Assembly (NCBI GenBank): GCA_902516425.1
Contig: CABXYE010000002.1
Span: 1 to 64,000 of the forward strand
DNA: 64,000 nt
Source: an uncultured Pelagibacteraceae bacterium
GTDB taxonomy: Bacteria; Pseudomonadota; Alphaproteobacteria; Pelagibacterales; Pelagibacteraceae
Reading direction: 5' to 3'
Part shown: piece after piece, positions 29,363 to 39,498 of the stretch
How the letters are laid out: every line of letters starts with the position of its first letter
How positions within the stretch are numbered: the first letter of the stretch is position 1
Program-made: the position numbers and the translations under genes
Notes under the pieces: model-generated
Told to the model about the DNA's origin: nothing
Databases searched by the model: none
The model's input: only the letters and a program-made list of their open reading frames with translations

Positions 29363-29399
29363 TAAGCTTTCTTTTATATTAAATTAAATTTTATTTAAA

Positions 29400-29436
29400 G
29401 GGGGAGTTTAAATAATTAAATTATTTAAACACCCCC
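29400..29436. other. 37-bp near-perfect inverted repeat (stem-loop) between substrate-binding protein gene and livF
   Basis: GGGGG-A-GTTTAAATAATT-A-AATTATTTAAAC-A-CCCCC: 12-bp AT stem plus 5-bp GC clamp. Confidence 0.9.
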
Positions 29437-29467
29437 TCAGATTAGTATTAATTTATTTCTAAATTAA

Positions 29468-30808
29468 TTAACCACATTTTTTTGGTGTAATGTTGTTCTC
29501 TTTAGCAAATTTAGCTGCAGACGCCTCTACAAGACCTCTAATAAATGCAGGATCGCCTGGAGCCTCCCAACCAGTTACCTGATTGAATTTAGTTCCATCC
29601 CACTGCATTACAGCAAACTTACCAGCACCTTCATGGTTGGCACAAGAAATAGAGAATGGAGCTAACATTCCGTCAACACCTAACTCTTTCATTCTTGCTT
29701 CATTCATGTTGATAGCTTCGTAACCATCTCTGAACTCAGCACCAGTAACTGCCTTACCAACTTTGTTGTGCATTTTTTGAGCATTTCTTAAGCCCTCAAT
29801 CCACATTACAGCAGCACCTAGTCCTCTGTTCCAGTAAACTGAACCAATCCTATTTGGATCCGCTAAGTTTCCTTTACCTGAACCATATACTTTATCTTTG
29901 ATTGCTTTAACCAAAGGATATTCTCCAGGTAAAGCATTTGCTACAGCGTAAGTTCCCTTAGCTGCATCACCTGCTGGATACATGTCCTCTTCGGCAGCAC
30001 CGAAAGTTACATACATCATCCTATCTCTTGGGAAATTTATTCTAGCAGCATTAGTCATTGCTGTTGAATTCATTCCAGAACCCGCTCCCCAGAAAGTAAC
30101 CCAATCAGGTTTTTCTTTTCTGATTTGCAGCCACTGAGATTGTTGTTCTAAACCTGGAGGTGGAATTGATATTTCAATTAACTCAACTCCCCAGTCATTA
30201 CAAATTTTTCTCATTGCTGGTAATGGCTCTCTACCGTAAGCTGAGTCAATGTGTAAGTGAACGATTTTTTTACCTTTCATCTTATCGATTCCGCCCTCGA
30301 TCTGTGCCATAAATTTTAATTTAACAGCTATTTGCGACCAGTAGTGACTTGCAGCATTAAATACCCAAGGCCATACTCTTCCATCAGCACCGTCAGTTCT
30401 TCCGTAACCGTATTGAGCTAAAACAACATTGTCTTTTGCCATACGATTAATTACTGCATATGCTCCTGGTGTTCCTAAAGTATCAAACACAACTATTCTT
30501 TGACCATCTTTTTCTAAAAGTCGCTGATAACACTCAACTGTTTTTACTGCGTTATACTCAGTCTCACATTCTTGCCAAGTAAGCATAACTCCATTGACTC
30601 CACCCGTCATGTTGACGTAATTCATGTAATCAATTTGAGCTCCGTAATAACCAGTTCCCATTGCTGAGTAAGGTCCAACACGGCTACTTGCTACTGGAAA
30701 ATATTGAGTTTCAGCACCAAATACAGTTTGAGGTAAAGCGATTGAAGAAAATAAAGCTACAACTACTGTAAGAGTAGAAGTTAGCCTTTTAAACATTCTT
30801 GCTAACAT
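29468..30808 (-). CDS. ABC transporter substrate-binding protein (branched-chain amino acid/amide type)
   Basis: Signal peptide; periplasmic-binding fold text (YYGAQIDYMNYVNMTGGVNGVMLTWQECETEYNAVKTVECYQRLL); first gene of liv-type operon. Confidence 0.88.
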   Translation of the reverse strand: MLARMFKRLTSTLTVVVALFSSIALPQTVFGAETQYFPVASSRVGPYSAMGTGYYGAQIDYMNYVNMTGGVNGVMLTWQECETEYNAVKTVECYQRLLEKDGQRIVVFDTLGTPGAYAVINRMAKDNVVLAQYGYGRTDGADGRVWPWVFNAASHYWSQIAVKLKFMAQIEGGIDKMKGKKIVHLHIDSAYGREPLPAMRKICNDWGVELIEISIPPPGLEQQSQWLQIRKEKPDWVTFWGAGSGMNSTAMTNAARINFPRDRMMYVTFGAAEEDMYPAGDAAKGTYAVANALPGEYPLVKAIKDKVYGSGKGNLADPNRIGSVYWNRGLGAAVMWIEGLRNAQKMHNKVGKAVTGAEFRDGYEAINMNEARMKELGVDGMLAPFSISCANHEGAGKFAVMQWDGTKFNQVTGWEAPGDPAFIRGLVEASAAKFAKENNITPKKCG

Positions 30809-31005
30809 AATTCCTCCCTCGTTTTTGCTATGTTAATCATTCTTATTTGATATGATCTAATCACATGACTTTGAATACTGCAATAAGTAATCTTTCAAAT
30901 AAATTTTCTTTATTTTTTAGGTATTATTAAATCAAATAAACAACTTGAGATTGTACAATTAACTTATTTTAAAAATTATGAAAAAATAAATAAAACTTAA
31001 ATTTT

Positions 31006-31788
31006 ATGAAAAAAATATTAATTGTTGAAGGAAACTTAAAGGAAGAAAATAAAAACTTTTCCAATGCAGGTATTCAAACACATACCGAAAGTTTAAAAGA
31101 TAGTTTATCATATATAACCAATGATTTAGAACTAGATGTAGTAAATCCATCTTCAGATGTGAATATTCAAAATTTTAATGACAATCTACAAAAATATGAC
31201 GGGTTGATCTGGGGAGGAAGTAGTTTGAATATTTATAACGATACTCCTGAAATTAGAAAACAAATCCAATTCATGAAAAATTGTCAAAATAAAGTGAAAA
31301 ATATCCTGGCTATTTGTTGGGGTATGCAAGTTGCAGTTACAGCTGCGGGAGGACAGGTTAGAAAAGCCAATAATCCTCATATTGGTATAGCTGAAGAGAT
31401 TGAAATTAACAAAAATGGTCTTGAGCATCCTCTTTATAAAAACAAAGAAAAAAAATTTAATTCTCCGGCATTTAATTTCGATGAAGTAGTTAAACTACCA
31501 GAAAAAGCTATTTGTTTAGCATCAAACAAAATAAACAAAATACAAAGCTTATATTTTGAAATAAATAATACAAAGGTTTGGGGTCTACAATATCATCCTG
31601 AAATAACTTACGAAAAAATGATAAGTTTAATTGAATTTAGAAAAAAAAAATTAATAGAATATAGAAAAGTATTTAAAAATGAGAATGATGTTGAAAAGCA
31701 TATATCGTTTATTAAAAAAGAAATTTCTTTGACTAACAAAGAAAATAGAATGCTAGAGCTTAAAAATTGGCTAATAAAATTAGATTAA
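31006..31788 (+). CDS. Class I glutamine amidotransferase-like protein
   Basis: [32 protein letters not shown] catalytic Cys, [12 protein letters not shown]. Confidence 0.82.
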   Translation: MKKILIVEGNLKEENKNFSNAGIQTHTESLKDSLSYITNDLELDVVNPSSDVNIQNFNDNLQKYDGLIWGGSSLNIYNDTPEIRKQIQFMKNCQNKVKNILAICWGMQVAVTAAGGQVRKANNPHIGIAEEIEINKNGLEHPLYKNKEKKFNSPAFNFDEVVKLPEKAICLASNKINKIQSLYFEINNTKVWGLQYHPEITYEKMISLIEFRKKKLIEYRKVFKNENDVEKHISFIKKEISLTNKENRMLELKNWLIKLD

Positions 31789-33470
31789 AATAATCCTTCG
31801 ATCTCACCTTTTTTATTTAATTTAATGTTGTCAGCTGCAGGCACTTTTGGTAGTCCAGGCATTGTCATTACTGATCCACAGATAACAACCACAAATTCTG
31901 CTCCTGATGACAGTCTTACTTCTCTAATTGGTATTTCATGATTTGATGGAGCACCTTTAAGTTTCGGGTCAGTAGAAAAACTATATTGTGTTTTTGCTAT
32001 ACAAACTGGTAAATTTCTATGGCCATTTTTTTCAAATTTATCCAATTCTTTAATAACATCAGAATTTGCAGTAATCTTATCAGCTTTATAAATTTGTTTT
32101 GCTATCAACTCAATCTTATCCCATAATTTGAGGTCGTCTTTATATAAGAAATCAAATTTATTTTTTTTCTTTTTACAAATTTGAACAACTTTTTTCGCTA
32201 GATCCATTGCACCTTTTCCACCTTTAGCCCAGTGTTTGCACTCACTTACTTCAACTTTTCTATCTTTACAAAAATCTAAGACAGTTCTTATCTCCAGATT
32301 AGTATCGAGTACAAAGTGGTTTATTGCTACAATTGGTTCTAACCCGAATTTCTTTATATTCGAAATGTGTCTTTCTAAGTTAATTAGCCCTTTTTTTAAT
32401 GCGTCTACATTTTCTTTTTTTAAATCTTCCTTTTCGACACCACCGTGCATTTTTAAGGCTCTTATAGTTGCTACAATAACTACACAGCTTGGAGCTAAAC
32501 CTGATTTTCTACATTTTATATTTAAAAATTTTTCAGCGCCTAAATCTGCACCAAAACCTGCTTCTGTAACTACGTAATCCGATAATTTTAGTGCTGTTTT
32601 AGTTGCAATAACGGAGTTACATCCATGTGCAATATTTGCAAATGGACCACCGTGTATAATTGCAGGATTATTTTCTAAAGTTTGAGTTACATTTGGTCTA
32701 ATAGCTTCTTTTAGTAAAACTGTCATGGGACCATGAGCTTTAAGATCTCTCGCGTATAGAGGTTCTCCATCTTTATTATAGGCAAAAGTTATATTGCCAA
32801 TTTTTTTTTCTAAATCTTTTAAGTCATTAGAGAGGCAAAAAATCGCCATTACTTCAGATGCTACTGTGATATCAAAACCATCTGTTCTTTTAAAATCTTT
32901 AGCAACCCCACTAGTGTTAATATCAATAAATCTTAGCGCACGGTCATTCATGTCCAGCACACGCTTCCAAACAATTCTATTCTCGTCTATATTAAGCTTA
33001 TTTCCCCAGTAAATATGATTATCAATTATTGCTGAAAGTAAATTATGTGCAGATGTAATTGCATGAAAATCTCCTGTAAAGTGTAAATTTATTTGTTCCA
33101 TAGGTACAACTTGAGCATAACCTCCTCCAGCGGCACCACCTTTCATTCCAAAAGATGGACCAAGACTTGGTTCCCTGAGACAGACAGTCGATTTTTTTCC
33201 GATTTTATTCAAACCATCATTTAAACCAACAGACGTCGTTGTCTTTCCTTCTCCAGCTGGCGTAGGTGTAATTGCAGTTACTAAAACTAAATGACCATCT
33301 TTTTTTTTTTTTAGTTTATCTAAAAACTCAAAATTTATCTTTGCAATATGTCTACCCATAGGACTAAATGCACTACTTTTATCCGGAACATTCATCTTAG
33401 ATAAAATTTTACTGATTGGTTTCATTTTAGCTTTTCTAGCTATCTCTATATCTGATTTTATTTTTGACAT
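31785..33470 (-). CDS. fhs: Formate--tetrahydrofolate ligase
   Basis: [70 protein letters not shown]. Confidence 0.97.
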   Translation of the reverse strand: MSKIKSDIEIARKAKMKPISKILSKMNVPDKSSAFSPMGRHIAKINFEFLDKLKKKKDGHLVLVTAITPTPAGEGKTTTSVGLNDGLNKIGKKSTVCLREPSLGPSFGMKGGAAGGGYAQVVPMEQINLHFTGDFHAITSAHNLLSAIIDNHIYWGNKLNIDENRIVWKRVLDMNDRALRFIDINTSGVAKDFKRTDGFDITVASEVMAIFCLSNDLKDLEKKIGNITFAYNKDGEPLYARDLKAHGPMTVLLKEAIRPNVTQTLENNPAIIHGGPFANIAHGCNSVIATKTALKLSDYVVTEAGFGADLGAEKFLNIKCRKSGLAPSCVVIVATIRALKMHGGVEKEDLKKENVDALKKGLINLERHISNIKKFGLEPIVAINHFVLDTNLEIRTVLDFCKDRKVEVSECKHWAKGGKGAMDLAKKVVQICKKKKNKFDFLYKDDLKLWDKIELIAKQIYKADKITANSDVIKELDKFEKNGHRNLPVCIAKTQYSFSTDPKLKGAPSNHEIPIREVRLSSGAEFVVVICGSVMTMPGLPKVPAADNIKLNKKGEIEGLF

Positions 33471-33522
33471 TATAATTTCTTTTTTTAATTAATTTTCATG
33501 GTCATTTATCATATAATCATTT

Positions 33523-34377
33523 TTAATCTCTTGTAGCAATATAAACACCTATAGAGGTTATCAAAAAACCTATAATATCTAAATTAGTTAAATTTTCATT
33601 TAAAAAAAACCAAGCCATTAGAGCAGATGTGGTTGGTATTAAAAAAAAAATAGAGACAGTTTTACTTGCTGAATTTTTCTTGATTAAGAACATCAATATT
33701 GTAAATGCTCCAAAAGAAACAAGAAATATTTGATGACTCATGGCTATAAGAAAAGTTTTATTTAAATTAATGTATGGCTTTGCGAAAAATATTATTACTA
33801 GAATATGAAATAGACAGCCCCCAAGTGCTTGATAAAAATTACTTACCGATAAGGGTAAATTGTTACTCAACTTTTTTTGCCAAATTGTAGAGGCAGTAAT
33901 TGAAAGCAGTGCTATTATAGTTGCGGTTAATCCTAGAATTGGAATATCTGAGCCAATATCGAGTCCTAAAACTAATGATGCACCCATAAACCCAAGTAAA
34001 ACACCAATCCACTGTTTAATTGTTATTTTTTCATTTAGTATCGGTCCACTTAATACATTTGTTATAACTGGTTGTAGAGTAACTATCAAAGCAGCAATTC
34101 CAGTAGGCAAACCAATAGAGATAGAATAGAAAACACCTCCTAGATAAAGACCGTGAAAAAGAACACCACTAAAAACTGATTCAATTAAATTTTTTTTATT
34201 TATAATTATTGACTGTTTTAAGTAAAGCGAGAATATATAAAATCCAAGAGTTACAATAAAAAATCTAAACGCTAAAGCTGAAAAGGGATCACTATTATCT
34301 ACTATAGGCTTAGTAGTAATAAAGGCTGAGGACCAAAGGATGATAAATATGAAGGGAAATATTTTAGACATGACCAA
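33523..34377 (-). CDS. EamA/DMT superfamily transporter
   Basis: ~10 hydrophobic segments; ILWSSAFITTKPIVD; GVLLGFMGASLVLG. Confidence 0.85.
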   Translation of the reverse strand: MVMSKIFPFIFIILWSSAFITTKPIVDNSDPFSALAFRFFIVTLGFYIFSLYLKQSIIINKKNLIESVFSGVLFHGLYLGGVFYSISIGLPTGIAALIVTLQPVITNVLSGPILNEKITIKQWIGVLLGFMGASLVLGLDIGSDIPILGLTATIIALLSITASTIWQKKLSNNLPLSVSNFYQALGGCLFHILVIIFFAKPYINLNKTFLIAMSHQIFLVSFGAFTILMFLIKKNSASKTVSIFFLIPTTSALMAWFFLNENLTNLDIIGFLITSIGVYIATRD

Positions 34378-34481
34378 AACACTTTAAAACTATGAATTAT
34401 CACAATATTCTATCCATATTAAGACTTATTATGAACGATTAATTAATTGAGATATTTTACCAAATCAACTAACCTTATCTA

Positions 34482-34877
34482 ATGATTTTGAGACTTTTTA
34501 AGATTTGTTTATTTTTAACGTCATTTTTATTAATGACTGGCTTTGTGCAAGTCGCAAGTTTTTTAGGTCCAGCTTTTACAATAGCCTCGTCTGGAAATGT
34601 TTTCAAAGCTAGCGCACAGTTAATAATTGATAATGAATTCAAAAAAAAGACCGGAAGAAGTTCACTTAATTACTTTAAAGAAGAAGTCTCTAAGAATAAT
34701 TCTCAAAATGATTTAAATAAAGATTTTGAAAAAATGATAAAGAATAGAGTTGCAACAACACACAAAAAGTTAAATGAACAAAAAAATCAAACAAATTTTG
34801 ATAAGGAACTAAAACTATTGGTTGAAGAAAGAATAATAGTTACTCACAAAAAATTAAAAATAAAAATAAAGAATTAA
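34482..34877 (+). CDS. Hypothetical exported or membrane-anchored small basic protein with internal repeat
   Basis: N-terminal hydrophobic segment; repeated RVATTHKKLNEQ / RIIVTHKKLKIK. Confidence 0.55.
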   Translation: MILRLFKICLFLTSFLLMTGFVQVASFLGPAFTIASSGNVFKASAQLIIDNEFKKKTGRSSLNYFKEEVSKNNSQNDLNKDFEKMIKNRVATTHKKLNEQKNQTNFDKELKLLVEERIIVTHKKLKIKIKN

Positions 34878-35290
34878 TCTGTAATATCTAATAATATTAA
34901 ATTTTTCTGCTTGGTCTCTTTACACCATAATTCGTAGCTTTCGCAAACTCTCCATAAGTGGTCAAACGCTCTTTTGGAAATTTCTAATGGAGATTGGCTT
35001 TTGGTATAGTAAAGTTCTGGATATTCTATTAATTGTTTAATCATCATTTCTTTCTGAATTTTAAGCAATCTTAATGTTTCTTTGGGAATTATTTTTTTTT
35101 TTTCAATAAGTTCATTAAACCAATTGTCATGAAACCTACCACTACTTATTTCTTTATAAATTTCTGATCCAATAAAACTATTTACAGAGTCTATAGTTGA
35201 AAAATTTTTATTTTCTTTTTTTATTTTCGCAATTTCAAGATAAATTTTTTCAGCAACATGTAAAATATATGGTTTATCATGAGATTTCAT
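34874..35290 (-). CDS. Hypothetical protein
   Basis: 138-aa ORF, abuts racemase gene start; no family recognised. Confidence 0.55.
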   Translation of the reverse strand: MKSHDKPYILHVAEKIYLEIAKIKKENKNFSTIDSVNSFIGSEIYKEISSGRFHDNWFNELIEKKKIIPKETLRLLKIQKEMMIKQLIEYPELYYTKSQSPLEISKRAFDHLWRVCESYELWCKETKQKNLILLDITD

Positions 35291-36036
35291 TATCTAACAT
35301 ATTTTTTCATTGCAGCGCTTGCTAAAATTAAATTAGGATCTAAAAATATTTTTGAAGTTTTAATCTTTTTAAATGATTTAAATGCAAATATTGCTATCGG
35401 AAGTTCAGTGCATCCAAGAATAATTTTTTTACATTTTTTTTTGATTAAGTAATCAATAGAGGGTTTAATTATCTTACTAGCAGCTTTCACATTCCCCATT
35501 TTGACAAGTTTGATTGCTTTATTAACTGAGTTTTTTTGCAATGAAATGCTTGGAAAAATTAAATTATAGTCTTTGTCAAAAAAATTATTATATATACCCG
35601 TATTTAATGTACCCTCTGTCGCAAGCAATCCAATGGTTGAATTTTTTTTACACTTTTTTTTTGTATGATTAAAAACCTCTTTAGGCATATTGATTATGGG
35701 TAATTTAACTTTTCTTTTTAAATCTTTGTACCAGTAATGAGCAGTATTACAGGGAATAACAATAAATTTACATTTACTATTTTTTAGTACATTACATCCA
35801 TGCACTAAATTTTTTAAAACCAATGTGTATTTTTTTTCCAGTTTTTTATTTTTTGATTTATTTGATAAATTTTTAGTATGAACACCAATTGAGTCTGGTC
35901 TCCCAGGTATGTTGGATTTATTAAATAGTAAAAATAAAGGATATTCTTGATCTATCTTTCCTCTGTTGAGTATTGCGAGTTTGTTACAAAAGTCTAGACC
36001 AGCTTGTGTACCCATGCCACCTAAAATACCGATCAT
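35290..36036 (-). CDS. Aspartate/glutamate racemase family protein
   Basis: IGILGGMGTQAGLDFCNK, FIVIPCNTAHYWYKDL, KIILGCTELPIAI. Confidence 0.88.
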   Translation of the reverse strand: MIGILGGMGTQAGLDFCNKLAILNRGKIDQEYPLFLLFNKSNIPGRPDSIGVHTKNLSNKSKNKKLEKKYTLVLKNLVHGCNVLKNSKCKFIVIPCNTAHYWYKDLKRKVKLPIINMPKEVFNHTKKKCKKNSTIGLLATEGTLNTGIYNNFFDKDYNLIFPSISLQKNSVNKAIKLVKMGNVKAASKIIKPSIDYLIKKKCKKIILGCTELPIAIFAFKSFKKIKTSKIFLDPNLILASAAMKKYVR

Positions 36037-36136
36037 CTTTATTTTATATACTTGAATTAATTAATTTTTTATTGGCTACAAATATACAATCTTTATCAAA
36101 TTGTAAATCTTATAGCCAATAATTAAATAATGAAAA

Positions 36137-36343
36137 TTATGCAGTTTTTAAATTAACTGCTGAAGGACCTTTAGGACCGTCTTCAACATCGAAAGTCAAA
36201 GCCTGACCCTCATCTAATCCGTTCATACCAGCATCCCTTACAGCTGAAACATGTACAAACACATCTTTTTCTTTATCTTCTCTTTCAATAAAACCAAAAC
36301 CTTTGGTTGGATTGAACCACTTTACTTTTCCTTGTAGACTCAT
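36137..36343 (-). CDS. Cold-shock protein, CspA family
   Basis: [31 protein letters not shown]. Confidence 0.97.
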   Translation of the reverse strand: MSLQGKVKWFNPTKGFGFIEREDKEKDVFVHVSAVRDAGMNGLDEGQALTFDVEDGPKGPSAVNLKTA

Positions 36344-36461
36344 ATTTTTCTTCTTACTTTGTAGTTTTATTATTATATTACTTATATTTAAGTAATAGTG
36401 ACTTTCTTTATAATTAAACGAGTTTTGTCAACAAAATATATTATAGAGTTAAATTTTAATT

Positions 36462-36929
36462 TTACGTGTTGTTAATTAACTTTGACAAATAAATTGAATT
36501 TTTGTCCTCTTTATAGTGTGCAAATGGTTTACAAGGCTTAAATTCGCATAAATCGAATAATTTTCTTGCAGGTTTAAAGAATACTCCAGCTCCAGTTTCT
36601 AAGCTAATTCGTTTAATACTCAATTTCTTAGCTTCATCAAATAAGTGATTGATAAGTTTAATTCCATTACCTCTATTCCTAAAGTCATCATGTAGTCTTA
36701 TTGATTTAAATTCACCATGATCTTTTTCTAAAATTTTAAGAGCACCACATCCCATCAACTTATCATTATCCCATAAACTCCAAAACTTGATAGATGGTAC
36801 CTTTAAACCCTCGATATCTAAAACATGTGCACTCCCTTCTGGTGAGGCCGCCTTAAGCTCAATAAAATGTTTTTTTAAAAGTTTATTTACTTTTGGATTT
36901 TCAAAGTTTCCTTCAATTATTTTAGACAT
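36462..36929 (-). CDS. GNAT family N-acetyltransferase
   Basis: MGCGALKILEKDHGEFKSIRLHDDFRNRGNGIKLINHLFDEAKKLSIKRISLETG. Confidence 0.88.
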   Translation of the reverse strand: MSKIIEGNFENPKVNKLLKKHFIELKAASPEGSAHVLDIEGLKVPSIKFWSLWDNDKLMGCGALKILEKDHGEFKSIRLHDDFRNRGNGIKLINHLFDEAKKLSIKRISLETGAGVFFKPARKLFDLCEFKPCKPFAHYKEDKNSIYLSKLINNT

Positions 36930-37975
36930 TAAAATACTTTTGTTAAATGACCCATTTTTCTTTTTTCTTTAATTTCTTTTTTAAGATAATCAAAAAAAAA
37001 TTCATTTTTATTTAGATTAAGATTTTGTCTAAAGGGTAAAATTTGATTACCTATAAGATTAGTCATTTCTGCATTATGTAATTTTTTTAAAGAAATTTGT
37101 TTTAAAGAACAAACAGCTCTTATATGATTTTCAAACTGACATATGTTAAAAGCATTAATAGTTAAATGTCCAGAATTGTGAACTCTAGGTGCGATTTCAT
37201 TTACATAAAGATTATCATTTCTATCAATAAAAAATTCAACACAAAGTGTACCAATGTATTTTAACTCTTCAGAAATTTGTTTACTCCATTCTCTAGATTG
37301 TTCTATAAGTTTATCACTTATTTCAGCTGGAATTTTTGATTTTTTTAAAATTTGGTTTTCATGAGTATTTTCTATTGCCTCGTAAATTTCGTATCTGTTA
37401 TTACCAAATCTTGTAATTATCACAGAAATTTCTTTTTTTAACTTAACCAACTTTTCAAGAATATAATCTTTTGAAAAATCTATACTTAATCCACTTAGTT
37501 CAGTTAAGGATTTGATAGGGTATTGACCTTTTCCATCATAACCCATGGTTGTTGTTTTTAAAATTCCTGGTAAAAAATCGCTCAAGGACTCTAAATCTAA
37601 TTTTTTTTCAACACTAACATACCTTGTTGTTCTTATATTTAATTTATTAACAAAATCTTTTTCAGCTATACGATGTTGTATTAGTCTGATTATAGATGGC
37701 TTTGGATTAACTGTTTTTAATTTATTTATTTTATTTAAAGTTTCATAGGGTATATTTTCAAATTCATAAGTAATTATACTTGTCTTTTTTACAAAATTGT
37801 CAATTTTATTTTTATCTTTGTAACTACCAATTATGAATTCATCACAAAAATTTTGTGCTGGTGCATCTTGATCATCAGAGTAAATTACGGTTTTAATATC
37901 TAATTTTTTTGCTGCTACGGACAACATACTTCCTAATTGACCGCCACCAAGAATTCCTAATCTAATTTCTGACAT
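36929..37975 (-). CDS. purK: N5-carboxyaminoimidazole ribonucleotide synthase
   Basis: LGILGGGQLGSMLSVAAKKL, ITYEFENIP, LKTTTMGYDGKGQ, NEIAPRVHNSGHLT. Confidence 0.95.
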   Translation of the reverse strand: MSEIRLGILGGGQLGSMLSVAAKKLDIKTVIYSDDQDAPAQNFCDEFIIGSYKDKNKIDNFVKKTSIITYEFENIPYETLNKINKLKTVNPKPSIIRLIQHRIAEKDFVNKLNIRTTRYVSVEKKLDLESLSDFLPGILKTTTMGYDGKGQYPIKSLTELSGLSIDFSKDYILEKLVKLKKEISVIITRFGNNRYEIYEAIENTHENQILKKSKIPAEISDKLIEQSREWSKQISEELKYIGTLCVEFFIDRNDNLYVNEIAPRVHNSGHLTINAFNICQFENHIRAVCSLKQISLKKLHNAEMTNLIGNQILPFRQNLNLNKNEFFFDYLKKEIKEKRKMGHLTKVF

Positions 37976-37979
37976 TGAA

Positions 37980-38471
37980 TTATTTTGGATCTTTTTTAAC
38001 TGACTTTGTTTGAGAAATTCGCCATCTTCTCAGTTTAGATTTAACCAAAGGGTTATTATTAGAAATTATTGATGCCGCGAGTATAGCTGCATTTATTGCT
38101 CCATCCTCTCCAATTGCCAACGTTCCTACAGGAATTCCTTTAGGCATTTGTGCAATAGATAATAAACTATCTAAACCTTTAAGTTTTTTGCTTTCAATAG
38201 GTACACCTAAAACAGGTATTTGAGTTAGAGCTGCGATCATTCCAGGTAAATGTGCAGAACCACCAGCACCAGCAATAATCACACCAATATTATTTTTTTC
38301 AGCTTCGGATGCGTATTTATACATTCTCATAGGTGTTCTATGTGCTGAAATAATCTTTGTTACTGTGGGTACTTTTAGTTTTTTTAAAATCTGTTTTGCT
38401 AGTCTCATTGTTTTAAAGTCAGATTGACTGCCCATTAAAATTGAAACTTTTAAATTTTTTTTATTATTCAT
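37980..38471 (-). CDS. purE: N5-carboxyaminoimidazole ribonucleotide mutase
   Basis: ILMGSQSDFKTM, ISAHRTPMRMYKYASEA, VIIAGAGGSAHLPGMIAALT, GLDSLLSIAQMPKGIPVGT. Confidence 0.97.
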   Translation of the reverse strand: MNNKKNLKVSILMGSQSDFKTMRLAKQILKKLKVPTVTKIISAHRTPMRMYKYASEAEKNNIGVIIAGAGGSAHLPGMIAALTQIPVLGVPIESKKLKGLDSLLSIAQMPKGIPVGTLAIGEDGAINAAILAASIISNNNPLVKSKLRRWRISQTKSVKKDPK

Positions 38472-38644
38472 GATTCAATTAATTCAAACTTTATTTCAAA
38501 AAATTGTTAAAATTTCAATAAATTAATAGAATTTAAAATATATATTGATATGTTTTGGTAAATACTAATTCATGTAATTTATGATCAATAATTTAAAATA
38601 AGGAAAGTTTAAAAAAACTACAGTTGGAGTAACTTAAATCAACA

Positions 38645-38815
38645 ATGACTGAAGAGGATAAAATTAAAGATCAATATAATACAAACATCAATGAATTAAA
38701 TGAGATTTGCGATGAGTGTAAAAAAAAAGATGAAAGTGTTACTCAAAATTTAATTTTGACTGGATTTAAAATTTGTAAATCTTGCAGAGTTTCAAAAATA
38801 ATCTTTCCAATTTAA
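38645..38815 (+). CDS. Small (56 aa) zinc-ribbon-like protein, absent from the ORF track
   Basis: MTEEDKIKDQYNTNINELNEICDECKKKDESVTQNLILTGFKICKSCRVSKIIFPI*: two CxxC motifs. Confidence 0.55.
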   Translation: MTEEDKIKDQYNTNINELNEICDECKKKDESVTQNLILTGFKICKSCRVSKIIFPI

Positions 38816-39354
38816 ATACTATTTATTGGCAAAGCATTCATTCTACTCATCACAAAGGATACTGATAAGAAAGCAATAACTAAAAAAGATAAAAATATTA
38901 TTCCAAAAGACTTGATATTAGATCTTAGACTTAAAATTTGTTTTGTTGCAATGATTAAACTTGCGAAAATCCAAAATTGAGTAAGGAAAATGACTGGTAT
39001 CATCAATTCAGGAGTTAACGCAAAAAATCTTAATAAACCTGGAGCATGAGCAAAACCAATCGCTATTAAAACTTTTTTAAAAGGCACTTTTGTTTGTCTA
39101 TCTGGAAATAATTTTACACCAATTACATAAATAAAAATTGCCCAGATAAACCATGTTAAAATAGCGGTGAGCCCAGACATCCCCACAGCTGTTTTAACTA
39201 TTGTATTTGCAGCAACGGCTCCAGCTATTCCATCTAATATCATTATTAAACCTGCATAGTAAATTGCAGCTTCACCAAAATTTTTGTTGTCACTATAAAG
39301 CGTTTTGTCTAATTTTATAGATTTGAAAATTATATTGAGAAATTCAGCAAACAT
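38812..39354 (-). CDS. Yip1-domain-like integral membrane protein
   Basis: Multi-TM; ILTWFIWAIFIYVIGVKLFP; KVLIAIGFAHAPGLLRFFALTPEL. Confidence 0.75.
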   Translation of the reverse strand: MFAEFLNIIFKSIKLDKTLYSDNKNFGEAAIYYAGLIMILDGIAGAVAANTIVKTAVGMSGLTAILTWFIWAIFIYVIGVKLFPDRQTKVPFKKVLIAIGFAHAPGLLRFFALTPELMIPVIFLTQFWIFASLIIATKQILSLRSNIKSFGIIFLSFLVIAFLSVSFVMSRMNALPINSI

Positions 39355-39459
39355 TTATTTTTTTTTATTTTTTTGTACTTTGTAGGACACAATTAATGGA
39401 AATATTAATAATGCAATGGCTATAATAATGCAAATTACAATAATGAAGCTTTTTACCAT
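39355..39459 (-). CDS. Possible 34-aa single-TM small protein directly upstream of the Yip1-like gene
   Basis: MVKSFIIVICIIIIAIALLIFPLIVSYKVQKNKKK-type reading; stop abuts the next ATG. Confidence 0.35.
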   Translation of the reverse strand: MVKSFIIVICIIIAIALLIFPLIVSYKVQKNKKK

Positions 39460-39498
39460 CAATGATTTTGAAATATCTCAAAGTCCTTTAGAAAATTA

